Shown here one piece after another: positions 1-9,204 of a DNA stretch of 64,000 nt (positions are counted from its first letter, which is position 1; every line of letters begins with the position of its first letter). The stretch lies in NCBI GenBank assembly GCA_041753075.1, contig JBGSVE010000063.1, forward strand, positions 65,854-129,853. The letters run 5' to 3'. The translations under genes were made by a program, and so were the position numbers. The notes under the pieces were generated by a model that was given only the letters and a program-made list of their open reading frames with translations, searched no databases and was not told where the DNA came from. The stretch comes from UBA6163 sp041753075. Lineage in GTDB: Bacteria > Planctomycetota > Planctomycetia > Pirellulales > Pirellulaceae.

Positions 1-2680
1 AGACATCGTGGTTGTCGTTGTCGGTCGTGGGGTCATAGGAAACGAGAAACGAGCGGCGGTCCAGGAACAAGCCGCGAGTGGATTCGCGCCTGCCGACCAA
101 CAACGCCGCACAAGTCGCGTGGTTGTATTCAGGCCGCGCCTGCGACAAATCTTCGCTGCGGGTTTCAACGTGCCGCAGCGCTTCGTCGGCGGACCGCACG
201 CGATCGGCTGATTCAAATCGCCGACATCGCTCCAGCGCGTTGCGTCCGCGTGCTTCTTCGACGGCATCGCGGGCCGCTTCAAAATCACGGCGATGCGCCG
301 GCGGTATGTCATCCAAATCGAAATAGACTACATCGTCGTCGCAAGTATTGTGCAGACCACCGACGAACACGGTTTGATCGGCAATCACAACTCCCCGTTC
401 CGCAAGCAACCGCCGCACCCGCGGATCGTTCGCCATTTGGGCGAAGCTGCGCGCGTTCGGACCGCCGCGCGCACCGCTGCAGGCACCGCAGTTGTATGCC
501 GACTCATGGGGATTATTCAAACTGGCCGAACCATGCCCGAAGAAAATCACCAATCGCGACAAACGTCCGACGACGCCCATGTCTTCGAGAATTCGCTTGA
601 CGATTGAGGCCATTTCTTCGACCGTGAAACCGAGGTGACCCTCTTCAGGTCCCGCCGCAGGTTCGGTCCGTTCCAACGTCAATCGAGTAATCGCCGGAGG
701 TTGAATGAAGCTGTTGGCAATACGTTTGATTTGCGCCGTCAGCCGCGGAAACAATATGCGTCCAACCATCGGTGCGGCGGCCAACGAACCGAGCAGCGAA
801 GTCGCCATGCCACCGACCAACGTGCGGCTGCCCAGGTGCCAACGGCGCGATGCGGCTCCCATCCGTTTACGGTTTTTGGCGCGAGTGCGATGGCTGCTTT
901 CCAGCGAGTAGCTGACTTCTTCGATGATGTAATGTTGCGGCCGAATCACCGCGGGACAAAGCGGACGAAAGCTCGCCTCGGCGACGCCTTTGTAATAGAT
1001 CGCGATGGCGAAAAACCCGGCGACGCCAAACGTCTCGCAAGCCGGTTCGACTTCTTCCAAGTGGCGGCGAAATGATTCTTCGCGATCGTCGATACAGCAA
1101 ACGACTTGGAACTTTGGCAAGGCAGCGCCTTGTCCATTGGCAGACTGCTTCGCGGCGCTGTTTTGTTTTGCGTGCAACGTCAACGCGCCGAGTAACCCAT
1201 CGCGATACTGCGCCTCGAACGCGAGGTGATAGACGCGTCGCCGCTGGAGTGTCGAGAACGCGTCGAGTTCGCGAAACAGACTGGTCCAATCGGCCGTGGA
1301 CATGTGGGCGATGTTCTCGGGCAACCAACCGCGAACCTGGGCCAATTCAAATACCAAGAACAAATGTTGTTGGTCCGAAATCAACGCCGAGCGATCCACA
1401 TAGGGCAATAGCTCGGTTCGCAAATCGGCCAATTCAAACGATTCGCTGTGACCGCGACGATCACGCAACACCGAAGCGGCCAGATTCTTTAGCGCCACGC
1501 ATTCCAACAGTAAACGCACCGCTAGAAACTCAACGAGCGTACCCTTTTGCGCCGGACGAGCGGTCCAGTCCGCAACGGTTTCCAATTGCCAAGCCATGCC
1601 CGCCCAACCGCGCAACGGCTTCAGCGTTTCGGCGATAAATGGCACCAAGTCGGGCCCGCTAACACCAAGAGTCTGCAGCGATTCTTCGATTGACTCATAT
1701 GCCGTCGTCTCGTTGACCAACAACCGCCGGACAACGACATCCAATCCATCACGCCAAGCTTCGGTCGCGACTAGTCCGCTGCTGAACAGTTCCAGAAATG
1801 ATTGGAAGTAGCCGGCGTCGCGATTAGGCAATGACCAAGTTGCCAACCCCTGGTCCAAGAATGCACCGGTGAAGGAGATCAGCAGCGGGTTGACGTTCAA
1901 ATCAATATCGTGACCCGTTGCGGCCAACAAAAAATCACGATGCCGCACCGGAATCTCATGCCGCGGCGCGGTCGACGAATGACTTAGGTGTTCGCGAATG
2001 CCGAGTTCGCAGCTTTGCCAAAGAATATTCAGCGTCACCGCTTCCCACGTCGCATCATCCCACGATTGCCATTGACCGCGATGGTGGCCGGCCGCGACGC
2101 TGCGAAAAAATTGGTGAATGGGCAGAGCCGAATCCGTCGGGTCGGCTTGTTCGATCTGCCTGGCCAAACGTTTGACGCTGTCGATCATTCGCGATCGCGT
2201 CCCAGGATCGCACTCGGGACGAAATCGCCGCAGCGCTTCGGTCTCGGCGATAAACCAAGCCAGCTCGGCGTCGGTTCCCAATTGCATCGGATGCTCGAGC
2301 ATCGCCATGCGAAGATGGAATCGCGTACCGAAGAAGCCGAGCAATTCATCGCCGGAATCGCCAAGATCATCGATCAACACCTTGGCCAATTCACTGGTAA
2401 GAATTCGGCCCTCGCAAAGCGCGGCGCGAAATCGTTCCTCGCTCCAATACGGTTGGCCACCAAAGGCGTGCAAGCCTTCGATCACGGCTTGATCAAAGCG
2501 CAGATTCTCAAACGCGTGCAGCGTATTGTGGTGTACGAAGACGCTGATCGGACCTTGGGTTGGCAACAGATGCGTGGCGTGTTCGATCGTCGCCCGTAAC
2601 AACTCGCGCGGCGAATCACCGCTGTAGTGCAATGGATCGATCGCACTTCCGTGAATCAGCTCGTGGGCGATTGTGTTCAT
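1..2680 (-). CDS. dabA: DabA-type inorganic carbon transporter subunit (UPF0753/DUF2309), 3' part outside window
   Basis: The frame is open from the ATG at 2680 to the window edge (893 codons), so the C-terminus is missing. DabA is the carbonic-anhydrase-like subunit of the DAB system, which with the membrane protein DabB accumulates dissolved inorganic carbon. Family hallmarks are visible. There is an N-terminal LPTQGPISVFVHHNTLHAFE block near residue 40 and a GWAGM block. A CCIDDREESFRRHLEE block near residue 527 supplies the expected zinc Cys and Asp. GHGSASLNNP followed by AYNCGACSG near residues 713-730 supplies the His and second Cys. A GGAGG lies about 40 nt upstream of the ATG, and a TTG two codons earlier is an alternative start. 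The gene is divergent from the regulator at 2798, and no dabB is seen; it may lie beyond the left edge. The family call is very secure. Confidence 0.93.
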   Translation of the reverse strand, partial: MNTIAHELIHGSAIDPLHYSGDSPRELLRATIEHATHLLPTQGPISVFVHHNTLHAFENLRFDQAVIEGLHAFGGQPYWSEERFRAALCEGRILTSELAKVLIDDLGDSGDELLGFFGTRFHLRMAMLEHPMQLGTDAELAWFIAETEALRRFRPECDPGTRSRMIDSVKRLARQIEQADPTDSALPIHQFFRSVAAGHHRGQWQSWDDATWEAVTLNILWQSCELGIREHLSHSSTAPRHEIPVRHRDFLLAATGHDIDLNVNPLLISFTGAFLDQGLATWSLPNRDAGYFQSFLELFSSGLVATEAWRDGLDVVVRRLLVNETTAYESIEESLQTLGVSGPDLVPFIAETLKPLRGWAGMAWQLETVADWTARPAQKGTLVEFLAVRLLLECVALKNLAASVLRDRRGHSESFELADLRTELLPYVDRSALISDQQHLFLVFELAQVRGWLPENIAHMSTADWTSLFRELDAFSTLQRRRVYHLAFEAQYRDGLLGALTLHAKQNSAAKQSANGQGAALPKFQVVCCIDDREESFRRHLEEVEPACETFGVAGFFAIAIYYKGVAEASFRPLCPAVIRPQHYIIEEVSYSLESSHRTRAKNRKRMGAASRRWHLGSRTLVGGMATSLLGSLAAAPMVGRILFPRLTAQIKRIANSFIQPPAITRLTLERTEPAAGPEEGHLGFTVEEMASIVKRILEDMGVVGRLSRLVIFFGHGSASLNNPHESAYNCGACSGARGGPNARSFAQMANDPRVRRLLAERGVVIADQTVFVGGLHNTCDDDVVYFDLDDIPPAHRRDFEAARDAVEEARGRNALERCRRFESADRVRSADEALRHVETRSEDLSQARPEYNHATCAALLVGRRESTRGLFLDRRSFLVSYDPTTDNDNHDV

Positions 2681-2797
2681 GTTTGGCAAGGTTAGGTTGG
2701 ATATCGGCCAGTTGATAGAGCTTCCTCCGATTACAAATTCGTAAGGTTTGGCCCGACACCAATTGAAATGCCGCTGCGGTCGATAAAGTAACAATCT

Positions 2798-3484
2798 ATG
2801 AACGTGTTATTGATCGAAGACGACGAAGTGCTCGGCAAAGTCATCTGCCGCGGGCTACGCGAGACGGGACACCATTGCCATTGGTTGACCGGCGGTACCG
2901 ACGCCATCAAGACGCTGCGCGAATCAAACTACGACGTGCTGGTGCTGGATCGCATGTTGCCCGATATGTCGGGGCTGGAAGTGTTTAAACAACTTGACGC
3001 CGCGACGCTGGAAACGCCGGTGCTGATGTTGACCGCGCTCGGCTCGGTCGAAAACCGAATCGAAGGACTCGAATCAGGTGCGGATGATTATCTCGTCAAA
3101 CCGTTTGATTTCGCTGAGCTGGTGGCCAGACTGCAGGCCCTCACGCGGCGTTCGCGCAAGGGCATCACGCCGGTGATCGAAGCCGGTCCCCTGCGGATGG
3201 ACTTAACGCAGCGAAGCGTCACGCGCGGTGGCAAAGAACTCGTGCTCACGCCGACTGAATTCGGAATGCTCGAACTGCTGATTCGTCACGCCGATCAGGT
3301 GGTGACGCGAAAAATGATTTGCCAACATCTTTGGGACGAGAATTGGGAAGGTGTCACGAACGTGGTCGAAGTTCATATCACGCGGCTGCGTGGTAAGCTT
3401 GATCGCGACTTTGATATTCCTCTACTCGTAACTGTTCGTGGCCGCGGATATATGATTCGAACCCAAGCCGAGCCGGTGCCATAA
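2798..3484 (+). CDS. OmpR/PhoB-family response regulator
   Basis: This 228-residue regulator has an N-terminal receiver domain (about 1-115) and a C-terminal winged-helix Trans_reg_C domain (about 130-223). Acidic residues lie in LIEDDE. The phosphorylatable Asp is in VLVLDRMLPDMSG (about D51), and the conserved Thr and Lys are in MLTA and DDYLVKPFDF. The DNA-binding half carries the typical LTPTEFGMLELL and VTRKMICQHLWD stretches and ends RGRGYMI. The stop codon is followed without a gap by the GTG of the histidine kinase, so the two form an operon and should act as a pair. The signal and target genes are not evident; the divergent dabA and downstream lpxB are neighbours, not proven targets. 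Confidence 0.95.
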   Translation: MNVLLIEDDEVLGKVICRGLRETGHHCHWLTGGTDAIKTLRESNYDVLVLDRMLPDMSGLEVFKQLDAATLETPVLMLTALGSVENRIEGLESGADDYLVKPFDFAELVARLQALTRRSRKGITPVIEAGPLRMDLTQRSVTRGGKELVLTPTEFGMLELLIRHADQVVTRKMICQHLWDENWEGVTNVVEVHITRLRGKLDRDFDIPLLVTVRGRGYMIRTQAEPVP

Positions 3485-4897
3485 GTGTGGCGATTGAAAG
3501 CCTGGAAGACGCTACGCTTTCGACTCGCGATCTGGAACGCCGGTGCGGTCGCGCTGACCGCTGCGGTCGTCATCATCGTGGTTCACCAAGCGACGCGTTG
3601 GGAATTGACGCACAGCCTCGATGAACTGCTCGCCGAAGACGCCGAAGAAATTCGGTTGGCGCTGGTTGATCTCGCGTTCGACAATCCTGAACTGCGCGAC
3701 GAGCTGGATCGCAAAGCAATTGGCCATCGCCGCCATGAATGGTTTGTGCAGCTTATCGACATGCGCCAACAGCCGCTGTGGTCAAGTGTCAACGCGCCAA
3801 GAATCTCGCCCGACGACGGTTCCACTTTGCAGAACCCGGAAACTCGCGGCGTCGAGGCTGGTGATGGCGGCTTTCGCGTGTTGACGAAGTCGATTGAAAA
3901 TCAGAATCCGGTGCGTTGGATTCGCGTCGGTGCGTCGGTTGATTTGCTCGACCAAGAACTCAATCGCATTGACCGAATCGCATTCTTCACCTGGCTGGTT
4001 TCATTGGCAATCGCACCGATCGTCGGTTGGTGGTTGGCGGGACGGGCGCTGTTGCCGCTGCGTGAAATGGTCAACACGGCGTCGAACTTAAGACCCGATC
4101 GATTGGCCGAACGGTTGCCAACTCGCGGTGCCGCGGACGAGCTCGAACAATTGGCGCAAACGATCAACGCATTGTTGGACCGCATCGCCACCGACGTCAG
4201 CGCGAAGCACGATTTTTTGGCGGACGCGGCTCATGAATTGCGCACACCGCTGTCGGCGATTCGCGCCACCGCCGACATCGCGCTGGTGTCGCAGCGATCC
4301 GGTGACGAGTATCGCGAATTGGCCGCGCAGATCATGGACCAAACCGAATCGCTTGGCGTCATCGTCAATCAATTGTTGCTGTTAACCGAAGCCACGTTGC
4401 CGTCTTCGGCCGTAAACCGCAAACCGTTTTCGCTCGATGCGGTTGTCGCCAAAGCGGTCGAGATTCTTCGCGTCGTCGCCGAAGTCAACGGCGTGACGTT
4501 GCGGGTGGATCGCAATGAGCCAATCGAAATGTTGGGCAAACGAGAGCAATGGATCCAGGTGCTCAACAATTTGATTGACAACGCAATCAAGCACACTCCC
4601 GATGGCGGACGAATCGCAATTGATCTTCGCACGGTTCAATCAGCCAAGGGAGTTGCCGCTGCTCAATTGACGGTCAGCGACACCGGCGCGGGCATGCATC
4701 CTGACGACGTGCCAAGGATTTTTGATCGTTTTTTTCGCGCCGAAAGATCACGCACCCGTCGGTCTGATGTTGCTGGAACGGGGCTGGGGTTGAGTATTTG
4801 TCGCGCGGTCGTTGAAGGTCACGGCGGCACGATTCATTGCGATAGCCAATTGGGCCACGGAACGATTTTCACCATCGAGGTTCCGATTCACTCTTGA
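3485..4897 (+). CDS. Membrane sensor histidine kinase, partner of the upstream response regulator
   Basis: 470 residues, with a GTG start directly abutting the regulator's TAA. The order is: short N-terminus, membrane segment (about 14-33), periplasmic sensor of about 125 residues, second membrane segment (about 163-184), HAMP linker, HisKA with the phospho-His in DAAHELRTPLSAIRAT (about H250), then HATPase_c. The ATPase part has the N box NLIDNAIKHTPDGG, G1 DTGAGM and G2 GTGLGLSI, all intact. It is a classic transmembrane kinase of the EnvZ/CusS layout. The sensor region has no recognisable ligand motif, so the stimulus is unknown. Confidence 0.95.
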   Translation: MWRLKAWKTLRFRLAIWNAGAVALTAAVVIIVVHQATRWELTHSLDELLAEDAEEIRLALVDLAFDNPELRDELDRKAIGHRRHEWFVQLIDMRQQPLWSSVNAPRISPDDGSTLQNPETRGVEAGDGGFRVLTKSIENQNPVRWIRVGASVDLLDQELNRIDRIAFFTWLVSLAIAPIVGWWLAGRALLPLREMVNTASNLRPDRLAERLPTRGAADELEQLAQTINALLDRIATDVSAKHDFLADAAHELRTPLSAIRATADIALVSQRSGDEYRELAAQIMDQTESLGVIVNQLLLLTEATLPSSAVNRKPFSLDAVVAKAVEILRVVAEVNGVTLRVDRNEPIEMLGKREQWIQVLNNLIDNAIKHTPDGGRIAIDLRTVQSAKGVAAAQLTVSDTGAGMHPDDVPRIFDRFFRAERSRTRRSDVAGTGLGLSICRAVVEGHGGTIHCDSQLGHGTIFTIEVPIHS

Positions 4898-4928
4898 CTC
4901 CCGGCCAGCAGTTTCTTATCCCGCAGGG

Positions 4929-6146
4929 ATGAGTAAAAAGATTTTTCTGTCCGTGGGCGAACCCAGCGGCGATCAACATACCGCGCGATTGGTTCAATCG
5001 CTCCAACAGCGTCGCAGCGACCTGCGTTTTGTTGGTTTTGGCGGACCGTCGATGCGGGCGGCAGGCTGCCTCCTAGATCGCGACATGACGAAAATGGCCG
5101 TTGTCGGCTTGGTCGAAGTCTTGCCCAAACTGCGAGAATTCTATCGCTTAGCCGACGAGGCCGAAGCGGTGTTCAAATCCGGCGGCGTGGACGGCGTGTT
5201 GCTGGTTGATTTTCCGGGGTTCAATTGGCACATCGCCAAACGAGCGAAGAAGTACGACATTCCGGTTCACTATTATCTGCCGCCGCAATTGTGGGCCTGG
5301 GGCAGTTGGCGATTGAAAAAGCTGCGGCGCAGTGTCGATCACGTGCTGACGGTTTTGCCATTTGAAGACCAGTGGTACCAGGAGCGCGGCGTATCGACCA
5401 CGTTTGTAGGACATCCGTTTTTTGATGCGGTGCAGAACAAGACGCTGGACCAACGATTGCTTGATCGGTTTGATGATCTAAATTGCAGCGGCGAACGGTT
5501 GATCGCGGTGTTGCCGGGCTCGCGCGAGCACGAGGTCCAGCGAAACTTTCCATTGATGCTTGAATCGATCCGCCGGTTGTCGCGTAAATACAGAGACGCG
5601 AGGTTTTTGATCGCCGCATTTCGCGATACACATGGACTATGGTGTCGCCAACAATTGCGGGCCGAGGATCGTCGATTGCCGGTCGATATCTTTGTCGGCA
5701 AGACCAGCGAGATTATCGAGTCAAGCGAATGTGCAATGATGGTCAGCGGTTCGGTCAGCTTGGAATTGCTCGCGCGTCAAACACCAGCCGCAGTGATTTA
5801 TCGCGTCGGTCGCATCTTGAACACATTTGGCAAGATGGTTGTCAACGTCGACAGCATGACGTTGGTCAACTTGATGGCCGGCAAGACGCTGTTTCCCGAA
5901 ATGGTATCCGTCGGACGCACCGAACCCGCGATCGACTTTCTTTACCAAAGCGTGGCGTCGATGTTGCAAGATGACTACTACCGTAATGGTTTGCTCGAGC
6001 AAATGGCCGAGCTGCGCAGTGCCCAAGCGACAGCCGGCGCATCGGATCGCGCGGCCGATGCGTTGTTGGAACAGTTTGGTTGGCCGGCACGTCCGCAAGT
6101 TGAACCACAGCGCGACGCAGTGTCGCTGCAGCGACGTGCTGCTTAG
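4929..6146 (+). CDS. lpxB: Lipid-A-disaccharide synthase
   Basis: LpxB condenses UDP-2,3-diacylglucosamine with lipid X to give the lipid A disaccharide at the inner membrane (glycosyltransferase family GT19). The protein has the family N-terminus MSKKIFLSVGEPSGDQHTA, then VDGVLLVDFPGFNW, the PPQLWAWG block, VLPFE, FVGHP, VLPGSREHEV and the SGSVSLELL acceptor-side motif. I chose the ATG at 4929 because it gives the family N-terminus and 405 residues, close to the usual 380-400; an in-frame ATG at 4812 lies inside the kinase gene. It follows the kinase by 31 nt, so it could be co-transcribed. Together with the LpxH-like gene at 20.6 kb it indicates a lipid A outer membrane. Confidence 0.95.
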   Translation: MSKKIFLSVGEPSGDQHTARLVQSLQQRRSDLRFVGFGGPSMRAAGCLLDRDMTKMAVVGLVEVLPKLREFYRLADEAEAVFKSGGVDGVLLVDFPGFNWHIAKRAKKYDIPVHYYLPPQLWAWGSWRLKKLRRSVDHVLTVLPFEDQWYQERGVSTTFVGHPFFDAVQNKTLDQRLLDRFDDLNCSGERLIAVLPGSREHEVQRNFPLMLESIRRLSRKYRDARFLIAAFRDTHGLWCRQQLRAEDRRLPVDIFVGKTSEIIESSECAMMVSGSVSLELLARQTPAAVIYRVGRILNTFGKMVVNVDSMTLVNLMAGKTLFPEMVSVGRTEPAIDFLYQSVASMLQDDYYRNGLLEQMAELRSAQATAGASDRAADALLEQFGWPARPQVEPQRDAVSLQRRAA

Positions 6147-6158
6147 AATTCCAATTCC

Positions 6159-6225
6159 ATCAGCCGCAGTGCGCTAGCACGCGGTTACCGCGGCAGGAAC
6201 CGCACGCTAACGCGAGGCGGCTGAT
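6159..6225. repeat. 67-bp imperfect palindrome, family A copy 1
   Basis: The two halves, beginning ATCAGCCGCAGTGCG and ending CGCGAGGCGGCTGAT, can fold on themselves, with inner arms GCACGCGGTT and AACCGCACGC. It lies 12 nt after the lpxB stop and 34 nt from the stop of the convergent DUF3299 gene. A second 67-bp copy is at 38491-38557, differing mainly in the loop. The position between converging genes suits a transcript-end hairpin; mobility is inferred only from the second copy. Confidence 0.85.
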
Positions 6226-6259
6226 TTGTGGTCCGAATGGAGAATACCCAGGCTAGGCA

Positions 6260-6769
6260 CTAACGCGCATCGGTGCCCTGCAGATTGAAGATTGCAAAAT
6301 GTCCGGTATCGTCCGGATACTTATACTCTTTAATCTTGAACGTTCCGGTGACCGTAACGGCGCGCGTTGTGTAGTCGGTGGTGACGCCATCGACAAGGTT
6401 TACGACCACACAATCAAACAGCGCCGCACCGGGACCGAAGCAACATTCTTGGTTATCGCGAACCAACACAAACTCGTTGATATTGGTTTCGCGAAACAAA
6501 GTGCTCGGCAAGATGAACCCCCGCAGCTTGACCTTCTTTCCGTCAAGTGACTCGATCGCGTCGGTCAACATCGACCGCTCAAATTTGCCATCCTTTTCGA
6601 TGTCGAACTTCAAGTCGTCGAACGAGATCTCTCCCTTGGCACGAGCCGTACTTCGCGCTGGTGCCACCGCCACACGAGCCGGATCAACGCCGGGAGCGAC
6701 CGGGTCCGCAGCGTTGCCATCGATCGCTAATAACAGCACGACGCTAAGAACTATTTGCCATCGGATCAT
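6260..6769 (-). CDS. Secreted DUF3299 protein
   Basis: 169 residues with an N-terminal signal peptide (MIRWQIVLSVVLLLAIDGNA) and a DUF3299 domain over about 55-165. The domain carries a KKVKLRGFILP strand and the characteristic NQECCFGPGAALFDC block, whose paired Cys could bind a metal or form a disulfide. It is the last gene of a minus-strand run (smpB, ABC ATPase, permease, secreted protein, two DUF3299 proteins). From memory, DUF3299 proteins are encoded beside similar ABC transporters in Pseudomonas operons induced by zinc limitation, so a role in metal or envelope homeostasis is possible. The function is unproven. Confidence 0.8.
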   Translation of the reverse strand: MIRWQIVLSVVLLLAIDGNAADPVAPGVDPARVAVAPARSTARAKGEISFDDLKFDIEKDGKFERSMLTDAIESLDGKKVKLRGFILPSTLFRETNINEFVLVRDNQECCFGPGAALFDCVVVNLVDGVTTDYTTRAVTVTGTFKIKEYKYPDDTGHFAIFNLQGTDAR

Positions 6770-6791
6770 CGGGCCACTCCGTTCTGGTTAA

Positions 6792-7472
6792 TCAACGGAG
6801 TTCGTCGACTCGCATTTGATAGAAAATCTGGTTATCAAAATCCGCCGCCTTGGTCGCGTTGGGATTGAGCATGAACTTGCCGGCTAGCTTTAACTTGCTC
6901 AAACCGGCTTTCACCGTTTGGCCGCTGGTCAAGGTGACTTCAATCATGTCGGTACTGCGCGGTTGGCCACCAAAACAACAGGTGCCCAAATCAGGCACAA
7001 GAATGAAACGACGCAGCAACCCCGAACCCGACGACGGATGGATATATCCTTTCAAAAAAATCTTCTCGCCGTCAATCTCAACGGCTCGCGAGGTCGGAAT
7101 ATCGGGCAGCGGTTCGGGTTGTTGTAAATCGTAGAACGCCACGCGGTTGTAACCTTCGGGCACTTCGGTGGCATAGATATAACTGTGTTCGCTAACGCCG
7201 CCGACCAGCAACAAGCCATTAGCCGCAAGTCCACACAAGGCGACTGCACGACCACTGAATTCGCCCGGATAACGCTTGATAGTTCGCAGCCCCGTAATTC
7301 CCAACGCAACTCCTAACATCGCAAAAACAAGCATCGGTGAGAATGCGGGAATTAAACCTAGCATCGCCGGCAGGATAAGGATCACCGAAATCACCGCCGC
7401 ACGACTGATCTCGCGATACGGATAATTGACTAAGTCGGTGGTGTCTGAAAGTTGAATTTCCGCAGTTGCCAT
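6792..7472 (-). CDS. Membrane protein, DUF4190-like N-terminus plus DUF3299 domain
   Basis: 226 residues. Two hydrophobic segments (about 25-60) and a short one near 78-95 resemble DUF4190 membrane anchors. A C-terminal DUF3299 domain (about 115-225) contains KIFLKGYIHPSSG and the LGTCCFGGQPRSTDM block, a variant of the CCFGPG motif in the neighbouring paralogue. The gene starts 35 nt after the preceding gene's stop and ends 22 nt before the next, fitting an operon. The pair suggests one membrane-tethered and one soluble DUF3299 subunit of the same envelope system. Confidence 0.75.
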   Translation of the reverse strand: MATAEIQLSDTTDLVNYPYREISRAAVISVILILPAMLGLIPAFSPMLVFAMLGVALGITGLRTIKRYPGEFSGRAVALCGLAANGLLLVGGVSEHSYIYATEVPEGYNRVAFYDLQQPEPLPDIPTSRAVEIDGEKIFLKGYIHPSSGSGLLRRFILVPDLGTCCFGGQPRSTDMIEVTLTSGQTVKAGLSKLKLAGKFMLNPNATKAADFDNQIFYQMRVDELR

Positions 7473-7507
7473 TGTTTGGCTTATCTCCTTGAAACGCTGG
7501 ACTTAGC

Positions 7508-8956
7508 TCAAATTTCGGATAGTCGTAGTGGATCGGTTCCCAAACGGTTGGGGACAACCGTTCGACAATTTTTGAAGCTGAAGCAGAGCACTAGGTAGAG
7601 TAATGCTAATAGTAATCCGAATCCGAAAACTGCTACGCCCGTGGCGGCGAAGCGGTTCAGATCCAGCCATGGTGCTGCGATCGGTGTTTTCATGCCGCGA
7701 CTAATGGCGAACCAATGTTCAGTGTGCGGCGCGGATGATACCGCCGCCAATGGGCCCGACGACGTCCTGGCGAGGCTTAGCGAAGATGAAACACCAAGCA
7801 GGTCTTTGTGTTTTGGAACCGCGTGCGATGAGCTGGCTGCCGGTGCCGGCTGAGGGGCCGGAATCGAAAAAACTGACCCCGCTCGCTTGACGCTTTCGGG
7901 ATCGATTTCTTTCAGCTTCTTGATCGCTTCTTCGGCTTCGGGCTTGGGGCAAGCGCGAAGGTAATTGACCACCGGAACGCGAATCCAATTGTTGTCTTTT
8001 TCGGCTTCGACAAACAATTCAACCAAGCGATCGATCTGGCTCCAATCGCCCCACCGCGCCAAGTCGGGAATCACAAGATCCGCGATATCTTTCCGCTCCA
8101 AAACATAATGCAACGAGTTGACCAACGCCGAGCGTGGAATCTTCGTGGCTTCGGTTCCATGAAAGCGGACGGCCATGATCGCTGCATAAGTATCGGCGTA
8201 CGGAGCCTTAGCGTTGTTCAAAAACAGCTCGTCGATTTTCGGCAATCCCGCTTCGCCGGCCAACATCAAATAGCACGCAATCAACGCATCCAAACCGCCG
8301 CGTGAAGTCGGTTGAGTGCTGGTCAGCATTTCCTCAAGCAGCGGCAAATCTTTTTCGTCACCGCAAACGCCCAGCATCGTCAGATACAAACGTTTGCGGT
8401 CCGCCGGCATGCCGTCTTCATTGATCCATGAAACCAATTGGTCATGGTCCATGAACGGTTTGAGTGTTTGCACAACGGAATAGGGCGTGATTGCAAATTC
8501 ATCATACGCGTCACGATTGAGCATCGAGTCGGGATGCTGCAGGTAGGGTTGATAAAACTTCAATCGCTCAAGCGGGTCATCGGGCAGTTTGGTAAGTTCA
8601 CCGAGGTACTGTTCGCTGGCTTCAGTCAGCGGCAGACACGCCCATTGCAGATCGGCGGGTTCTGCGCCCGAGAGCATAAAACGACGTCCTGGTGCGACGG
8701 TACCGTAGTAGACTGACGACACGGTTTGGTCTGGTTTGACAAGCTTGTCGCCCTTGAGCACCGAGATGATTTTGAATTGAACTTGGCCGGTCAGTTCATC
8801 GCGAATCGAATCGCGCGTAGACTCGGCAATCACAACGGCATCCATAATGCCGATTTCTTGACGCAGTGTTTGCGACACGGCGCTGCAGAAAGGGCACGCG
8901 ATCGTCGGCGCGATCGTCAGCAAGACCAGCGTGAGAGCCAGAGTAAGTCGAATCAT
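7508..8956 (-). CDS. Secreted planctomycete protein with CxxC after the signal peptide and a C-terminal membrane anchor
   Basis: 482 residues from the ATG at 8956, chosen because it opens with a signal peptide (MIRLTLALTLVLLTIAPTIA). A longer in-frame start at 9118 would translate the palindromic repeat at 9012-9097. Mature CPFCSAVSQTLRQE carries a thioredoxin-like CxxC. The middle (about 150-390) is rich in short helical pairs resembling HEAT repeats, and a final hydrophobic stretch (about 445-468) should anchor it. It lies between the ABC permease and the DUF3299 genes on the same strand, so it is probably part of that transport system. I do not recognise a named family. Confidence 0.7.
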   Translation of the reverse strand: MIRLTLALTLVLLTIAPTIACPFCSAVSQTLRQEIGIMDAVVIAESTRDSIRDELTGQVQFKIISVLKGDKLVKPDQTVSSVYYGTVAPGRRFMLSGAEPADLQWACLPLTEASEQYLGELTKLPDDPLERLKFYQPYLQHPDSMLNRDAYDEFAITPYSVVQTLKPFMDHDQLVSWINEDGMPADRKRLYLTMLGVCGDEKDLPLLEEMLTSTQPTSRGGLDALIACYLMLAGEAGLPKIDELFLNNAKAPYADTYAAIMAVRFHGTEATKIPRSALVNSLHYVLERKDIADLVIPDLARWGDWSQIDRLVELFVEAEKDNNWIRVPVVNYLRACPKPEAEEAIKKLKEIDPESVKRAGSVFSIPAPQPAPAASSSHAVPKHKDLLGVSSSLSLARTSSGPLAAVSSAPHTEHWFAISRGMKTPIAAPWLDLNRFAATGVAVFGFGLLLALLYLVLCFSFKNCRTVVPNRLGTDPLRLSEI

Positions 8957-9011
8957 TGAATTCAAATTCAGTACGTGAACGAGAACTGTCGGTGTGTCCA
9001 ATTCTAACTTC

Positions 9012-9097
9012 TCCAGAGTAGAACAATTGTCCCAATTGTTCAGCCAGCACGGCAGGCTAAGTTTCCCAAACAATTGGGACAATTGTTCTACTCTGGA
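9012..9097. repeat. Palindromic repeat with 29-bp perfect inverted arms
   Basis: Arms at 9012-9040 and 9069-9097 are perfect reverse complements (TCCAGAGTAGAACAATTGTC and onward) around a 28-nt loop. It lies 55 nt upstream of the secreted-protein start, between it and the permease gene, so it would form a strong hairpin inside any polycistronic transcript. The perfect arms, and the subrepeat AACAATTG occurring twice in each arm, suggest a short mobile or REP-like sequence. Confidence 0.9.
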
Positions 9098-9204
9098 AAG
9101 TGCGAACGTCACTGGCATTGTAGGTTGATCGCCGGTTCGCCGTGAAGGCTTGATTCACTTAATGTTTTAAAGCGAATCGGCTGGTAGCGGTTGTGGCGAT
9201 CGTA

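Noticed and set aside
1..2600. Several short + strand frames in the left end
   Set aside because: They are shadows of the open dabA frame on the minus strand, which has family motifs along its whole length.
8957..9118. Longer N-terminus for the secreted protein at 7508
   Set aside because: It would translate the palindromic repeat and bury the signal peptide.
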